Source of the DNA: CAJINA01 sp964636125
GTDB lineage: Bacteria > Desulfobacterota > Desulfobacteria > Desulfobacterales > CAJINA01
Assembly (NCBI GenBank): GCA_964636125.1
Contig: CAZWPX010000004.1
Coordinates: 1 to 64,000 of the forward strand
DNA: 64,000 bases
Direction: 5' to 3'
Shown here: piece by piece, positions 17,916 to 26,469 of the stretch
Position numbering within the stretch: position 1 is the first letter of the stretch
Layout: every line of letters begins with the position of its first letter
The notes under the pieces: model-generated
The model's input: only the letters and a program-made list of their open reading frames with translations
The model's database searches: none
Told to the model about the DNA's origin: nothing
Made by a program: the position numbers and the translations under genes

Positions 17916-18085
17916 TATCCGCTCACAAACGGCATTTTTTGGCCCAGGGCGGCGTTAGCGCTCTTTTGAAATCCTCAACATAGTCTCGACTATGCCTGCG
18001 GCTTCAAAATCGCTTAAGCCTTGCACCACGATAGGCACTTGCTTCGCGACGCTCTGAACCAAAAACTACCATTTGTGAGCGAATA
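17916..18085 (+). repeat. Palindromic dispersed repeat, family B copy 2, inside the hmc operon
   Basis: About 170 bp with inverted ends TAT(C/T)CGCTCACAAA(C/T)GG. The body is nearly the same as copy 1 at 3249-3393 (shared CTCTTTTGAAATCCTC and ATGCCTGCGG). The central stem is ATAGTC/GACTAT instead of ATAGCG/CGCTAT, and the outer stem differs at both ends in step. It carries an extra 30-base module at 18023-18052 that is absent from copy 1 and recurs, inverted, at 28303-28332. It fills the gap between hmcE and hmcF. Confidence 0.8.
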
Positions 18086-18109
18086 CTTTAACAACTAAAA
18101 ATTTCGGGA

Positions 18110-19504
18110 ATGAATCAAATGGCTGAAGGCACACTTTGCAATAAAAAAACGGTTAATACCAAGGCAGAACTCCAGGCGCTTTTGAACGATAAAAGCGGGA
18201 AGATCTATTATGAAGAGATGACCCACCTTGATGTGGATCATGTCAAAATTCAGACCGTTTTAAAAAACACGTTCAAGTCCCGTATGCAGACCTGGCTGGA
18301 AATTTGCGCCCATTGCGGTATGTGCGCGGAGAGTTGCTATATTTACATGGTGAACAACAAGGATCCCAAACAGGTGCCGTCATATAAAATCCAATCGACG
18401 CTGGGTGAAATCGTCAAGCGCGGCGGGAAGGTGAGCAACGAGTTCATGCTGATGTGCATGGACACGGCCTGGTCCAAATGTTCGTGCTGCAACCGTTGCG
18501 GAATGTACTGCCCTTTTGGCATCGATATGGGGATTATGTTCGGCTACCTCAGAGGGATCCTTTACGGCCAGGGATTCGTGCCCTGGGAGCTTAAGATCGG
18601 CGCCGGCATGCATCGCATCTACCGTGCCCAGATGGATGTGACCACTGAAGACTGGGTGGAGACCTGCGAGTGGATGGCCGAGGAATACGAAGATGATTAT
18701 CCAGGGCTGGAAATTCCCGTAGATAAAAAAGATGCGGATATCATGTATACGGTCAATGCCCGGGAGCCGAAACATTACCCGGAGGATCTGGCCGAGGCCG
18801 CGATTTTATTTCATGCAGCCGGTGAGAACTGGACGGTACCGTCGGAAGGCTGGGAGGAAACCAGCCTGGCCATGTTTGCCGGTGACTGGGAAGCCTGTAA
18901 ACTGCAGGTGGAGTCTGTCTATGCCGCCATGGAGCGACTCAAGCCCAAGAGCATGGTGGTGACCGAGTGCGGTCATGCTTACCGGGCTACTGTTATAGAG
19001 GGTCCTTACTGGGCCGGGATCAAGTCGGGCCAGACACCGGTGCCCAGTTTTCACTATGTCGAATGGGTGGCCGAAGCACTCCGGGAAGGTAAAATAAAAA
19101 TAGATCCGGCCAAAAAGATCAAGGAGCCGGTTACCTACCAGGATTCCTGTAACTACATCCGTAATGCGGGATTGAAGGACGCGGCCCGGGAGATCATGAG
19201 CTACATCGCCGAGGATTTTCGTGAGATGACGCCCTGCAAAGAGCATAATTTTTGCTGCGGCGGCGGCGGCGGGATGAATGGTATTGGGCGCTATCGCCAG
19301 GAGCGCAATATCGGCTTGAAAATGAAGCGGGACCAGATTCTGGCCACGGGGTGTAAACTGGTGGTCTCACCGTGTCACAATTGCTGGGACGCGATACGCG
19401 ACCTGGAGGAGGTTTACAACGTGGGGATCCGCTGGTCATTCTTGAAGCCGCTGTTGATCAAGATGATGATTGTCCCCGATCACATGAAGCCGTCCGAGGA
19501 ATAA
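18110..19504 (+). CDS. hmcF: HmcF, cytoplasmic iron-sulfur protein with CCG domains
   Basis: A 464-residue soluble protein. Two [4Fe-4S] motifs lie near the start (CAHCGMCAESC and CSCCNRCGMYC). The C-terminal part has HdrD-type CCG signatures (HNFCCGGGGG and SPCHNC). The family subunit sits on the cytoplasmic side of Hmc and is thought to exchange electrons with thiol/disulfide or ferredoxin-level partners. It is paralogous to TmcB at 26470-27807. It is separated from hmcE by a family B palindrome of about 170 bp. ATG 18110 and 18119 are both possible starts. Confidence 0.94.
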   Translation: MNQMAEGTLCNKKTVNTKAELQALLNDKSGKIYYEEMTHLDVDHVKIQTVLKNTFKSRMQTWLEICAHCGMCAESCYIYMVNNKDPKQVPSYKIQSTLGEIVKRGGKVSNEFMLMCMDTAWSKCSCCNRCGMYCPFGIDMGIMFGYLRGILYGQGFVPWELKIGAGMHRIYRAQMDVTTEDWVETCEWMAEEYEDDYPGLEIPVDKKDADIMYTVNAREPKHYPEDLAEAAILFHAAGENWTVPSEGWEETSLAMFAGDWEACKLQVESVYAAMERLKPKSMVVTECGHAYRATVIEGPYWAGIKSGQTPVPSFHYVEWVAEALREGKIKIDPAKKIKEPVTYQDSCNYIRNAGLKDAAREIMSYIAEDFREMTPCKEHNFCCGGGGGMNGIGRYRQERNIGLKMKRDQILATGCKLVVSPCHNCWDAIRDLEEVYNVGIRWSFLKPLLIKMMIVPDHMKPSEE

Positions 19505-19620
19505 AGAGAGGGCACTGCCGGCTGTCATGCTAAATAGGCAGAGTGACAGGAAAAATAATAAGCGCCGGTAACCATGGCCACGGGTCTTGATGCTGGTTTT
19601 TTTTCAGGGTATTGGGGATC

Positions 19621-20151
19621 ATGAACACTATATTGCTGAAAGCAGACGGGTCACTGGAGGCCAACCGGAAAGATGTGGGTAAAGAGCCTCTCAGGTACCT
19701 CAGCGCAGGTATTGAGCTGGGGCGTGACTATTCGCTCAGAAGCTTCTTTCGGATGTTGAAAAAGTATCCTGAATTCCCGGAGCTCAACGAATTCAGTGCA
19801 TTTCTCCTCGGGCAGTACAACCAGAGCCCGTCTAGCGGATGCGAGTATGCTGGAATAGAAACCCTTGAGATGGGCAAGACGGTCGAGTTGATCGGTTTTC
19901 CAGGGAAGCCGCGCCTTGAAATATACACCACCTTTGAGGGTCAGAGCGGTGAAACCCATACTGAAATTCGATCCATCCGCGTGGAGCACCTGCTCGATGT
20001 GCCCGTTCGCCTGGGCAGGTTGCGGCATGTGATTTTCGGAGACAAGATGGACCTGCTCGAGTTTGAAACCGTTTATAACCTGTTTGAATTTATGGAAGCC
20101 ATTATCTGGGAACTGAGCTTCCACGGGACACCAGAACAGTGCAGTATTTAG
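19621..20151 (+). CDS. Hypothetical protein between hmcF and a UspA gene
   Basis: A soluble protein of about 176 residues with no signal peptide, membrane segment or cysteine cluster. It starts MNTILLKADGSLEANRKD. I do not recognise the family. Segments such as GKPRLEIYTTFEG and LRHVIFGDKMDLLEFETVYNLFEFMEAIIWEL suggest a compact alpha/beta fold. Its position downstream of the hmc operon, and just ahead of the stress and signalling genes, suggests a role linked to the complex, but nothing in the sequence defines it. ATG 19621 follows GGGG; a TTG lies three codons upstream. Confidence 0.65.
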   Translation: MNTILLKADGSLEANRKDVGKEPLRYLSAGIELGRDYSLRSFFRMLKKYPEFPELNEFSAFLLGQYNQSPSSGCEYAGIETLEMGKTVELIGFPGKPRLEIYTTFEGQSGETHTEIRSIRVEHLLDVPVRLGRLRHVIFGDKMDLLEFETVYNLFEFMEAIIWELSFHGTPEQCSI

Positions 20152-20211
20152 GGTAGCTACTTACCTATCCCGGCTGAAGTATTTTTTACCCAGGTTTTCA
20201 GGAGGTCATCC

Positions 20212-21129
20212 ATGTTTAAAAATTTATTGTTCGCCACCACGGGCTCCCCGACATGTGACAACGCCGCCAAGGTCGCGTTTGATCTGGAGTTGAAATGGGA
20301 TGCCAAGCTCCACATTTTTCATGTGCTTGGCCTGCCGAGTCGGGGGTTTAGCCCCTATGTCACAGACATCCGGACCGGTGAAACCGAACACGCTGATCCG
20401 GATTATATCGACTGGGTGAAGGAAGAGTTGAAAAACACCTACGGCACCCTGCTGGAAGAGAGTGAAAACTCGGTTATTGACACCACCATCGGGGCCCCAG
20501 CGCGGGAAATTCTGAGAAAAGCCCGCAAGGAAGACATGGATATGATTATCATGGGTGCGCACACCCGCCAGGAAGATGTCGGGGCGAGCCGCTATCGGGC
20601 CGTGGTGGGCAGTACCATGCGAAAAGTGGCCAAGGCCGCCCGCTGCCCGGTTATCATCATAAATCGCCCCTGTACGACCTGCTGGAAACTTTTTTCCAAT
20701 ATTGTCATCGGAACGGATTTTTCAAAAGCATCTGAATCGGCTTTTCTCTGGGCCGCAAAACTGGCCAGGACGGTGGGGGCCAAATTGCATATTTTTCATG
20801 CTGCAGATATTACCTTGGGGAGTGCCGGGCAGATGAAAAGCCAGACCGAGATTGAGGCCCTGATTGTTGCGGCCCGGGAAAAGATTGAAAAGAAATATGT
20901 GTCCCGGCTGGAAGGGTACGACAATTACGATATCGAAATCTGGGAAGGAACGCCCTACGTTGAAATTCTGAAATTTGCCCGCGACAAACAGGCCGACCTG
21001 ATCGTCATGGCGCACCATGCCCGGGAAGTTGACCTTGAGGACGCGGAACTCGGGAGTACCGTGGAGCAGGTAGTCCTGCGCGCCGCCTGCCCGGTGGCCA
21101 GCGTCAACCACCCGGACAAAGCAGTTTAG
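20212..21129 (+). CDS. Tandem universal stress protein (UspA)
   Basis: A 305-residue protein made of two UspA domains (about 1-150 and 158-303). Each starts with a strand FKNLLFATTGS or SNIVIGTDFSKAS and ends with the nucleotide-binding stretch GSTMRKVAKAARCPVIII or GSTVEQVVLRAACPVASV. UspA proteins bind ATP or related nucleotides and respond to stress or energy state. AGGAGGTC precedes the ATG. A receiver gene begins 9 bp after its stop, so these are one transcription unit. Confidence 0.9.
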   Translation: MFKNLLFATTGSPTCDNAAKVAFDLELKWDAKLHIFHVLGLPSRGFSPYVTDIRTGETEHADPDYIDWVKEELKNTYGTLLEESENSVIDTTIGAPAREILRKARKEDMDMIIMGAHTRQEDVGASRYRAVVGSTMRKVAKAARCPVIIINRPCTTCWKLFSNIVIGTDFSKASESAFLWAAKLARTVGAKLHIFHAADITLGSAGQMKSQTEIEALIVAAREKIEKKYVSRLEGYDNYDIEIWEGTPYVEILKFARDKQADLIVMAHHAREVDLEDAELGSTVEQVVLRAACPVASVNHPDKAV

Positions 21130-21138
21130 GGGATAAAT

Positions 21139-21534
21139 ATGGAGAAAAAAAAGGTTCTCATCGTTGACGATGAGCTGGATATGAGAATCTTTCTGAAGAC
21201 GCTGATTGAAACCAGCGGATATCAGCCGTTTGTTACCAGAGACGGCAGTGAAGGGCTGCAAAAGGCTATAGAAATTACCCCCGATCTCATTATTCTCGAT
21301 GTAATGATGCCTGGTGAAGGGGGCCCCCAGACGTATCGCCAGCTTAAAACGGATCAAAAACTTTCAACAATTCCTGTCATAATGCTTTCAGGCGTAAAAA
21401 AAGATTCTTTTTTTCACTACCTCAAGATGCTGAACGCTGGTTCCGGCGGCAAAATTCTCCTGCCGACGGCCTATTTTGAGAAACCGGTTGATCATAAAGA
21501 ATTGATACAGAAAATCCGGGCAATCCTGGATTGA
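21139..21534 (+). CDS. Single-domain response regulator (Rrf1-like position)
   Basis: A 131-residue stand-alone receiver: VLIVDDELDMR acidic pair, phospho-acceptor in IILDVMMPGEGG, and conserved Lys in YFEKPVDHKEL. There is no output domain. It resembles the receiver at 28444-28794 (both lack the usual GxE after the acceptor and have a .YR.L segment). In D. vulgaris the hmc operon carries such a receiver gene, rrf1; this gene could be its counterpart, but orthology is not shown. It is tightly linked to the UspA gene. Confidence 0.86.
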   Translation: MEKKKVLIVDDELDMRIFLKTLIETSGYQPFVTRDGSEGLQKAIEITPDLIILDVMMPGEGGPQTYRQLKTDQKLSTIPVIMLSGVKKDSFFHYLKMLNAGSGGKILLPTAYFEKPVDHKELIQKIRAILD

Positions 21535-21567
21535 AGTGTAGAATACTACCTCGGAGTTTTTGCCAAA

Positions 21568-23496
21568 ATGGATAACAAAATCCTGCTGGTTGACGATGAA
21601 GAAGGCATTCGTAAGGTTCTCGGGATTTCTCTTGAAGACAGTGGCTACGATGTGCTCAAGGCGGAAAACGGGGTTACCGCCCTGGAACTGTTTCGCCGGC
21701 ATCACCCCAGCATCGTCCTGACAGACATCAAAATGCCCGGCATGGACGGTATCACCCTGTTGAAAGCCATCAAGGCTGAAGACCCCGACACGGAAGTCAT
21801 CATGATCACCGGGCACGGTGATATGGATCTCGCCATTGCCAGCCTGAAGCTGGAAGCCACCGATTTTGTCACCAAGCCCATCAATAACGATATCCTCGAG
21901 ATTGCCCTTAAACGTGCCAACGACCGCCTTGCCATGCGCCGTCAGCTGCAGGCTTACACCGAAAACCTTGAAAACCTGGTAGCCGAGAAATCCGCACGCC
22001 TGGTGGAACTTGAACGCCTGGCCGCCCTGGGCCAGGCGGTGGATGGTCTGTCGGCCGCCTTTGTGGATATTGCCGGAGACCTTGAAGGGGGGATTCGCTA
22101 TTTTAATGAAATGCCCTGCTTCGTCTCAATCCACAGCCCGCAGCTGAAAGTTCTGGCCGCCAACCAGTTGTATAAGAGCCGGTTGGGCGATATGACCGGG
22201 CATGCCAGTTGGGCCATCTACAGGGAGCCCGGGGAAGAACATAAGGGGTGCCCGGTGGCAAAAACGGTGGAGGCCGGCAGCGGTGTGCGGCGAAAAGAAA
22301 CCATTCGCTACGCCGACGGCAGCCAGTACCCGGTAATGGTCCACACGGCCCCGATCAAAAACACAAGCGGAGACCTGGAACTGATCCTGGAAATCGCGGT
22401 TGACATTTCCGAGGTGCAGCGGCTCCAGGAGGAACTCCGGAGCACCCGCGAACGCTACCAGCAACTTTTTGACGAGGTGCCCTGCTATATATCCGTGCAG
22501 GATCGTGATCTAAATCTCACCGCAGTGAACCGCAAGTTCAAGGAGGCTTTTGGAGAGCGGCCCGGGGGGCATTGCTTCCAGGTATACAAAGGCCGGGACA
22601 GGGCCTGCCGTGATTGCCCGGTGAAAAAAACCTTCCAGGATGGTCGCTCCCACCAGTCTGAAATGGTGGTGGCCGACAGTGGCGGTCGTCCGCTCCATCT
22701 GCTTGTTTCCACAGCCCCGATTTTGGATGTAGCCGGCGATATTGCACATGTGATGGAGATGGCCACGGACATTACCCAGATTCGAAAACTGCAGGATCAC
22801 CTGGCCTCACTGGGGATGATGATCGGGTCCATTTCTCATGGCGTGAAAGGCATCCTGACCGGCCTGGATGCCGGCGTTTATCTGCTGACATCCGGTTTGA
22901 ACAACCAGGATGACACAAAGGTCCTAGAAGGGGTGGCTGCTGTCCGGACCATGTCGGATCGAATCCGCAAGCTCTTTCTGGATATCCTCTATTATGTCAA
23001 AGACCGCTCCCTGCGGATCGAGGACGTTGACCTGGAAACCTTTGTGGCTGAGCTGACTGATATCGCATCTTCCAAATTCCACCGTTCTAAGGTCCGTTTT
23101 ACGCACACGCTCACGGGCGTGCCCGGGCGTTTCCAGGTCGATACAGTGGCGTTGCAATCCGCCCTGATCAGTATTATCGAAAACGGCCTGGATGCCTGCC
23201 AGGACGATGAGGCCAAGCAGGCCCATGCCGTCCGGCTGGAAGTCAGCCCCGGTCCCGACGGTGTGTCCCTGCGGGTTATTGATAACGGTACCGGTATTGA
23301 CCCCGAAAACAAGGAAAAGATGTTCACCCTGTTTTTTTCATCCAAGGGCCGGCGGGGTACCGGGTTCGGCCTCTACCTGGCCCGGGAGATTGTAGAACAA
23401 CACGGTGGTTCCATCCGTGTGGATTCCATCCCGGGTGAACAGACCATTTTTACCCTCAGCGTACCGCGTATTCCCCCCCTTTCTCACCCGGCCTGA
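21568..23496 (+). CDS. Receiver-PAS-PAS-histidine kinase hybrid
   Basis: This 642-residue protein begins with a receiver (ILLVDDEEGIRKV, TDIKMPGMDG). Two PAS domains follow (about 175-285 and 300-410), with the cysteine signatures HKGCPVAKT and CFQVYKGRDRACRDCPVKKT. The latter closely matches the first PAS of the haem-motif kinase. The kinase core has the atypical box ISHGVKGILTGLDAG and a clear ATPase domain (IENGLDACQ, DNGTGID, GTGFGLYLAREIV). It is soluble. Given its position between hmc and tmc it probably relays redox signals to these operons. Confidence 0.87.
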   Translation: MDNKILLVDDEEGIRKVLGISLEDSGYDVLKAENGVTALELFRRHHPSIVLTDIKMPGMDGITLLKAIKAEDPDTEVIMITGHGDMDLAIASLKLEATDFVTKPINNDILEIALKRANDRLAMRRQLQAYTENLENLVAEKSARLVELERLAALGQAVDGLSAAFVDIAGDLEGGIRYFNEMPCFVSIHSPQLKVLAANQLYKSRLGDMTGHASWAIYREPGEEHKGCPVAKTVEAGSGVRRKETIRYADGSQYPVMVHTAPIKNTSGDLELILEIAVDISEVQRLQEELRSTRERYQQLFDEVPCYISVQDRDLNLTAVNRKFKEAFGERPGGHCFQVYKGRDRACRDCPVKKTFQDGRSHQSEMVVADSGGRPLHLLVSTAPILDVAGDIAHVMEMATDITQIRKLQDHLASLGMMIGSISHGVKGILTGLDAGVYLLTSGLNNQDDTKVLEGVAAVRTMSDRIRKLFLDILYYVKDRSLRIEDVDLETFVAELTDIASSKFHRSKVRFTHTLTGVPGRFQVDTVALQSALISIIENGLDACQDDEAKQAHAVRLEVSPGPDGVSLRVIDNGTGIDPENKEKMFTLFFSSKGRRGTGFGLYLAREIVEQHGGSIRVDSIPGEQTIFTLSVPRIPPLSHPA

Positions 23497-23639
23497 TCTG
23501 TTTTTAAAGTCCAGGTAAAATTTTAACTTGACGGTATTGCAGTCTGTGGGGTAATTGGACTCATTGTTTGTTGCAAAAAATGGCGTTGACCAGTCCGGAT
23601 GGTCAAAATGCTGGTTTGCCTATAGAAATTGGATGGTTA

Positions 23640-24365
23640 ATGGGGATTCCACAACAAATCCTGACCGTTGCACAGGTGGCGGCCATTTGCGGCGTCAACC
23701 GGAATACGGTCGGTCTCTGGATCCGATCCCGAAAATTGCATGCCGCCAGGAAAGGCCGCAACTATTCAATTCCCATTTCGGAACTGATCTTCTTTCTCAA
23801 ATCCACGGGTCGGGAAATTCCCGCGGAACTCGCCCAGGATACAACCCTGGCACCCCATTTTCGCCCCTTCCAACACTGCTGGGATTACTTTCAAAGCAGC
23901 AACCATATCAATGGCTGCCAGGGCTGTGCTGTTTTTAAAAATAAGCTGGATAACTGTTTTACAGGCAAAGACTCATCTTCCACCGGCTGCAGGGGGCAAT
24001 GTGGCGACTGCCGCTATTTTCAGGAGGCTTTTCTTCCCAGAATCCAACTTGTTTACCAGATAGATATCCCGGCTGCCGTCTACAAGGGCTTTTATCTATG
24101 GTGCGGGAATAAGCACTGGGCCCAGGTTGTCGGTCAAGTTGAAAAAGATCTCATCGGACTCGGCATTGAAAACGTCTTTCACCCGGATTCGCTTGGCGTG
24201 GTGATGGCCAGTTTTAAAAAAAGGGCTCTCGGTGACCCGTCCGTGCCCAGAACCGACACTGTCGCCGTAATGAACAATCACCGTGAAAAAATCGCCATGC
24301 TGATTTCCGTCTACCCATTGGCTGAGCCATCTGGCGCCTGGCTGCTACTGGGGGAAGTCTGTTAG
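23640..24365 (+). CDS. HTH DNA-binding protein with cysteine-rich and PAS-like regions
   Basis: About 241 residues from ATG 23640, with further in-frame starts at 23580 (ATG) and 23568 (TTG). An excisionase/MerR-type helix-turn-helix comes first (LTVAQVAAICGVNRNTVGLWIRSRKL). A cysteine-rich stretch follows: CWDYF, CQGCAVF, NCF and GCRGQCGDCRYF. It recalls the two-CW motifs seen in many Desulfobacterota proteins and could bind zinc or an Fe-S cluster. The C-terminal 100 residues look PAS-like (YKGFYLWCGNKHWAQVVG). It sits just upstream of tmcDCBA and is a good candidate for its regulator; that is inference. Confidence 0.75.
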   Translation: MGIPQQILTVAQVAAICGVNRNTVGLWIRSRKLHAARKGRNYSIPISELIFFLKSTGREIPAELAQDTTLAPHFRPFQHCWDYFQSSNHINGCQGCAVFKNKLDNCFTGKDSSSTGCRGQCGDCRYFQEAFLPRIQLVYQIDIPAAVYKGFYLWCGNKHWAQVVGQVEKDLIGLGIENVFHPDSLGVVMASFKKRALGDPSVPRTDTVAVMNNHREKIAMLISVYPLAEPSGAWLLLGEVC

Positions 24366-24432
24366 GGGAGAAAAGGGTGTGACCGATCGGAAAGACGGAG
24401 CAGCATATAACGATACCCTTTAAGGAGGGGCT

Positions 24433-25695
24433 ATGACAGATAAAGAGAACTGGGATTGGGAACTGGGTGAAAAAAAGATTTCACTTGCGGACTGGAAAGA
24501 CAATTACACCTGGGTTGAGGAACCCCAGGCCAGTCCGGACGGAGAGAAGGTGGCCGCCATCGTCAATATTGATGAGGGCGAATTCAAGGTCTGTGAAAAC
24601 GGCACCGCCTGGGAAGAAACCTATGACAAGATCTGGTATCTGCGATTTTCTCCGGACGGCCGGCTTACTGCGATTGTGTCCGATATGGGCGAGTGGACCC
24701 TGGCCGTGGACAGTGTTCCCTGGGAGATGATGTTTGATTACCTCTGGAATACCCAATTCAGTGCTGACGGTAAGAAGATTGCTGCGGCAGTTCAAAAAGA
24801 GATGTCCTACTGTATGGCTGTTGATGGGGTTTCCTGGGAAGAACAATACAGCAATATGAACCACTTCGCTTTCAATACGGCTGGTTCTGCCGCGGCTGCT
24901 TCTGTACAGGTTGAGAACTACGGAGAGGCTGACATCCAGAAATTCCAGGAGGGAGCATTTACGGCGACCCTCAATGGCAGGGCCTGGGATAACCGGTTTG
25001 TCAACGTCTGGAATATGGCCATCAGTGAAGATGGGCGCAGACTGGCGGCAGAGGTGAGGACAAGCCTTTATGACTACACCATTGCGGTTGACGGGATTCC
25101 CTGGAAGCAGACTTACACCGGTGTCTGGGAACCGGTCTTCAATCCGTTGACAGGGGCCGTGGTTGCGCCGGTGCGGCTGGCCGGGAAATGGGCGCTGGCC
25201 ACGGACGGCAATCTGCTTTGGGATCGCAAATTCGTCCAGTTGTGGCACCAGATTTTCAGCCCCGACGGGAAAAACATTGCGGCGGTTGTGGCCCCGGCGT
25301 TCGGGAAATGGACGGTTGCCGTTGACCAGGTACCCTGGGCGGTTACTTTTAATGATTTTGTGGATGATCTCGTGTTCAGCCAGGATTCACACAGGGTTGC
25401 AGCCCTGGGAAAAAACGGATCAAGTTGGCATGTGGCGGTTGATGGTGCCATATGGCAAAACAGCTTCGATATGGCCTGGCAACCGGTGTTCAGTCCGCAG
25501 GGGGAGACGGTGGCGGCCCGGGTCGAAAAGAACGGAAAGCATACCCTTGTCATAAACGACAGCCTGTGGGAACAGGAGTGTGATACCCTCTGGGATCCGG
25601 TATTTAGTCCGGATGGCGACAAATTGTTGATACGGTCCGTGGAAGACGGCATCTATTACCGTCGGGTAGTACCTGTCGCTAAAGCAACACGCTAA
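24433..25695 (+). CDS. tmcD: TmcD, tryptophan-rich repeat protein of the Tmc complex
   Basis: A 420-residue protein built from about eight repeats of roughly 45 residues. Each has a form like (A)VDG..W...F...W.P.FSPDG..VAA.V...G.W, as in a beta-propeller with WD40-like blades. It has no signal peptide or cysteine cluster and is likely cytoplasmic. Size, Trp-rich repeats and neighbours match TmcD of Desulfovibrio. Its role in the complex is not known in detail. AAGGAGGGG precedes the ATG; tmcC follows after 14 bp. Confidence 0.9.
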   Translation: MTDKENWDWELGEKKISLADWKDNYTWVEEPQASPDGEKVAAIVNIDEGEFKVCENGTAWEETYDKIWYLRFSPDGRLTAIVSDMGEWTLAVDSVPWEMMFDYLWNTQFSADGKKIAAAVQKEMSYCMAVDGVSWEEQYSNMNHFAFNTAGSAAAASVQVENYGEADIQKFQEGAFTATLNGRAWDNRFVNVWNMAISEDGRRLAAEVRTSLYDYTIAVDGIPWKQTYTGVWEPVFNPLTGAVVAPVRLAGKWALATDGNLLWDRKFVQLWHQIFSPDGKNIAAVVAPAFGKWTVAVDQVPWAVTFNDFVDDLVFSQDSHRVAALGKNGSSWHVAVDGAIWQNSFDMAWQPVFSPQGETVAARVEKNGKHTLVINDSLWEQECDTLWDPVFSPDGDKLLIRSVEDGIYYRRVVPVAKATR

Positions 25696-25709
25696 TTGGG
25701 GAGGATAGC

Positions 25710-26369
25710 ATGCAGCAGATTTATAACATTGTCAGCGGACCTCTGGTTTGGGTGGCCTTTATACTGTTTGTCGGGGGCAGCCTTTTCAGGATTGTCACTA
25801 TGCTCCGGCTGGTCAAGGCCAAGGAGAAGTGGATTTTTAGCTACATGAGCTGGAAATACAGTCTCCGATCCATTTTACACTGGTTGACACCTTTTGCCAC
25901 CGTCAACATGCGCAAGCACCCGGTGATGACAACAGTAACCTTCATTTTTCACCTTTGCCTGTTGATTACGCCGCTATTCCTGCTGGGACACATTGTCCTC
26001 GTGGATGAATCCTGGAACCTGAGCTGGGTTGCATTGCCAGACGGCATGGCGGATATCATGACCCTGGCCGTGGTGGGAAGCTGCCTGTTTTTTCTGGTAC
26101 GCCGTCTGGTGTTACCGGAAGTTCAGTACGTCACCTCGGCTTCAGATTACTTTATCCTGGCCATAGTGGCGGCACCTTTTGTCACGGGCTTCATCGCCTA
26201 TCAGCAGTGGTTCAGCTACCCGGTGATGATGATTCTGCATATTGTATCCGGAGAAATCATGCTGGTGGCTATTCCCTTTACCCGTTTGAGCCACATGTTG
26301 TTTTCCCCGTTTACCAGGGCCTATATGGGCTCTGAATTCGGAGGGGTCAGACATGCGCGGGACTGGTGA
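25710..26369 (+). CDS. tmcC: TmcC, NarI-like cytochrome b-type membrane subunit
   Basis: A 219-residue membrane protein of the NarI/HmcE type with about five helices and conserved His residues (FHLCLLITP, ILHIVSGE, LSHML). It is a clear paralogue of HmcE at 17231-17908. The family subunit carries haem b and connects periplasmic TmcA to cytoplasmic TmcB. GGGAGGAT lies upstream of the ATG. It is co-directional with tmcD and tmcB. Confidence 0.93.
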   Translation: MQQIYNIVSGPLVWVAFILFVGGSLFRIVTMLRLVKAKEKWIFSYMSWKYSLRSILHWLTPFATVNMRKHPVMTTVTFIFHLCLLITPLFLLGHIVLVDESWNLSWVALPDGMADIMTLAVVGSCLFFLVRRLVLPEVQYVTSASDYFILAIVAAPFVTGFIAYQQWFSYPVMMILHIVSGEIMLVAIPFTRLSHMLFSPFTRAYMGSEFGGVRHARDW

Positions 26370-26469
26370 GATTTGACGGTGCCGACCGCCGCCGGGTATT
26401 GGCCGGTCTGTGACCGATTGTGGTCAAGGCAATTGAACCCTCTATCCACATGCTCATAAGGAGCTGAAA

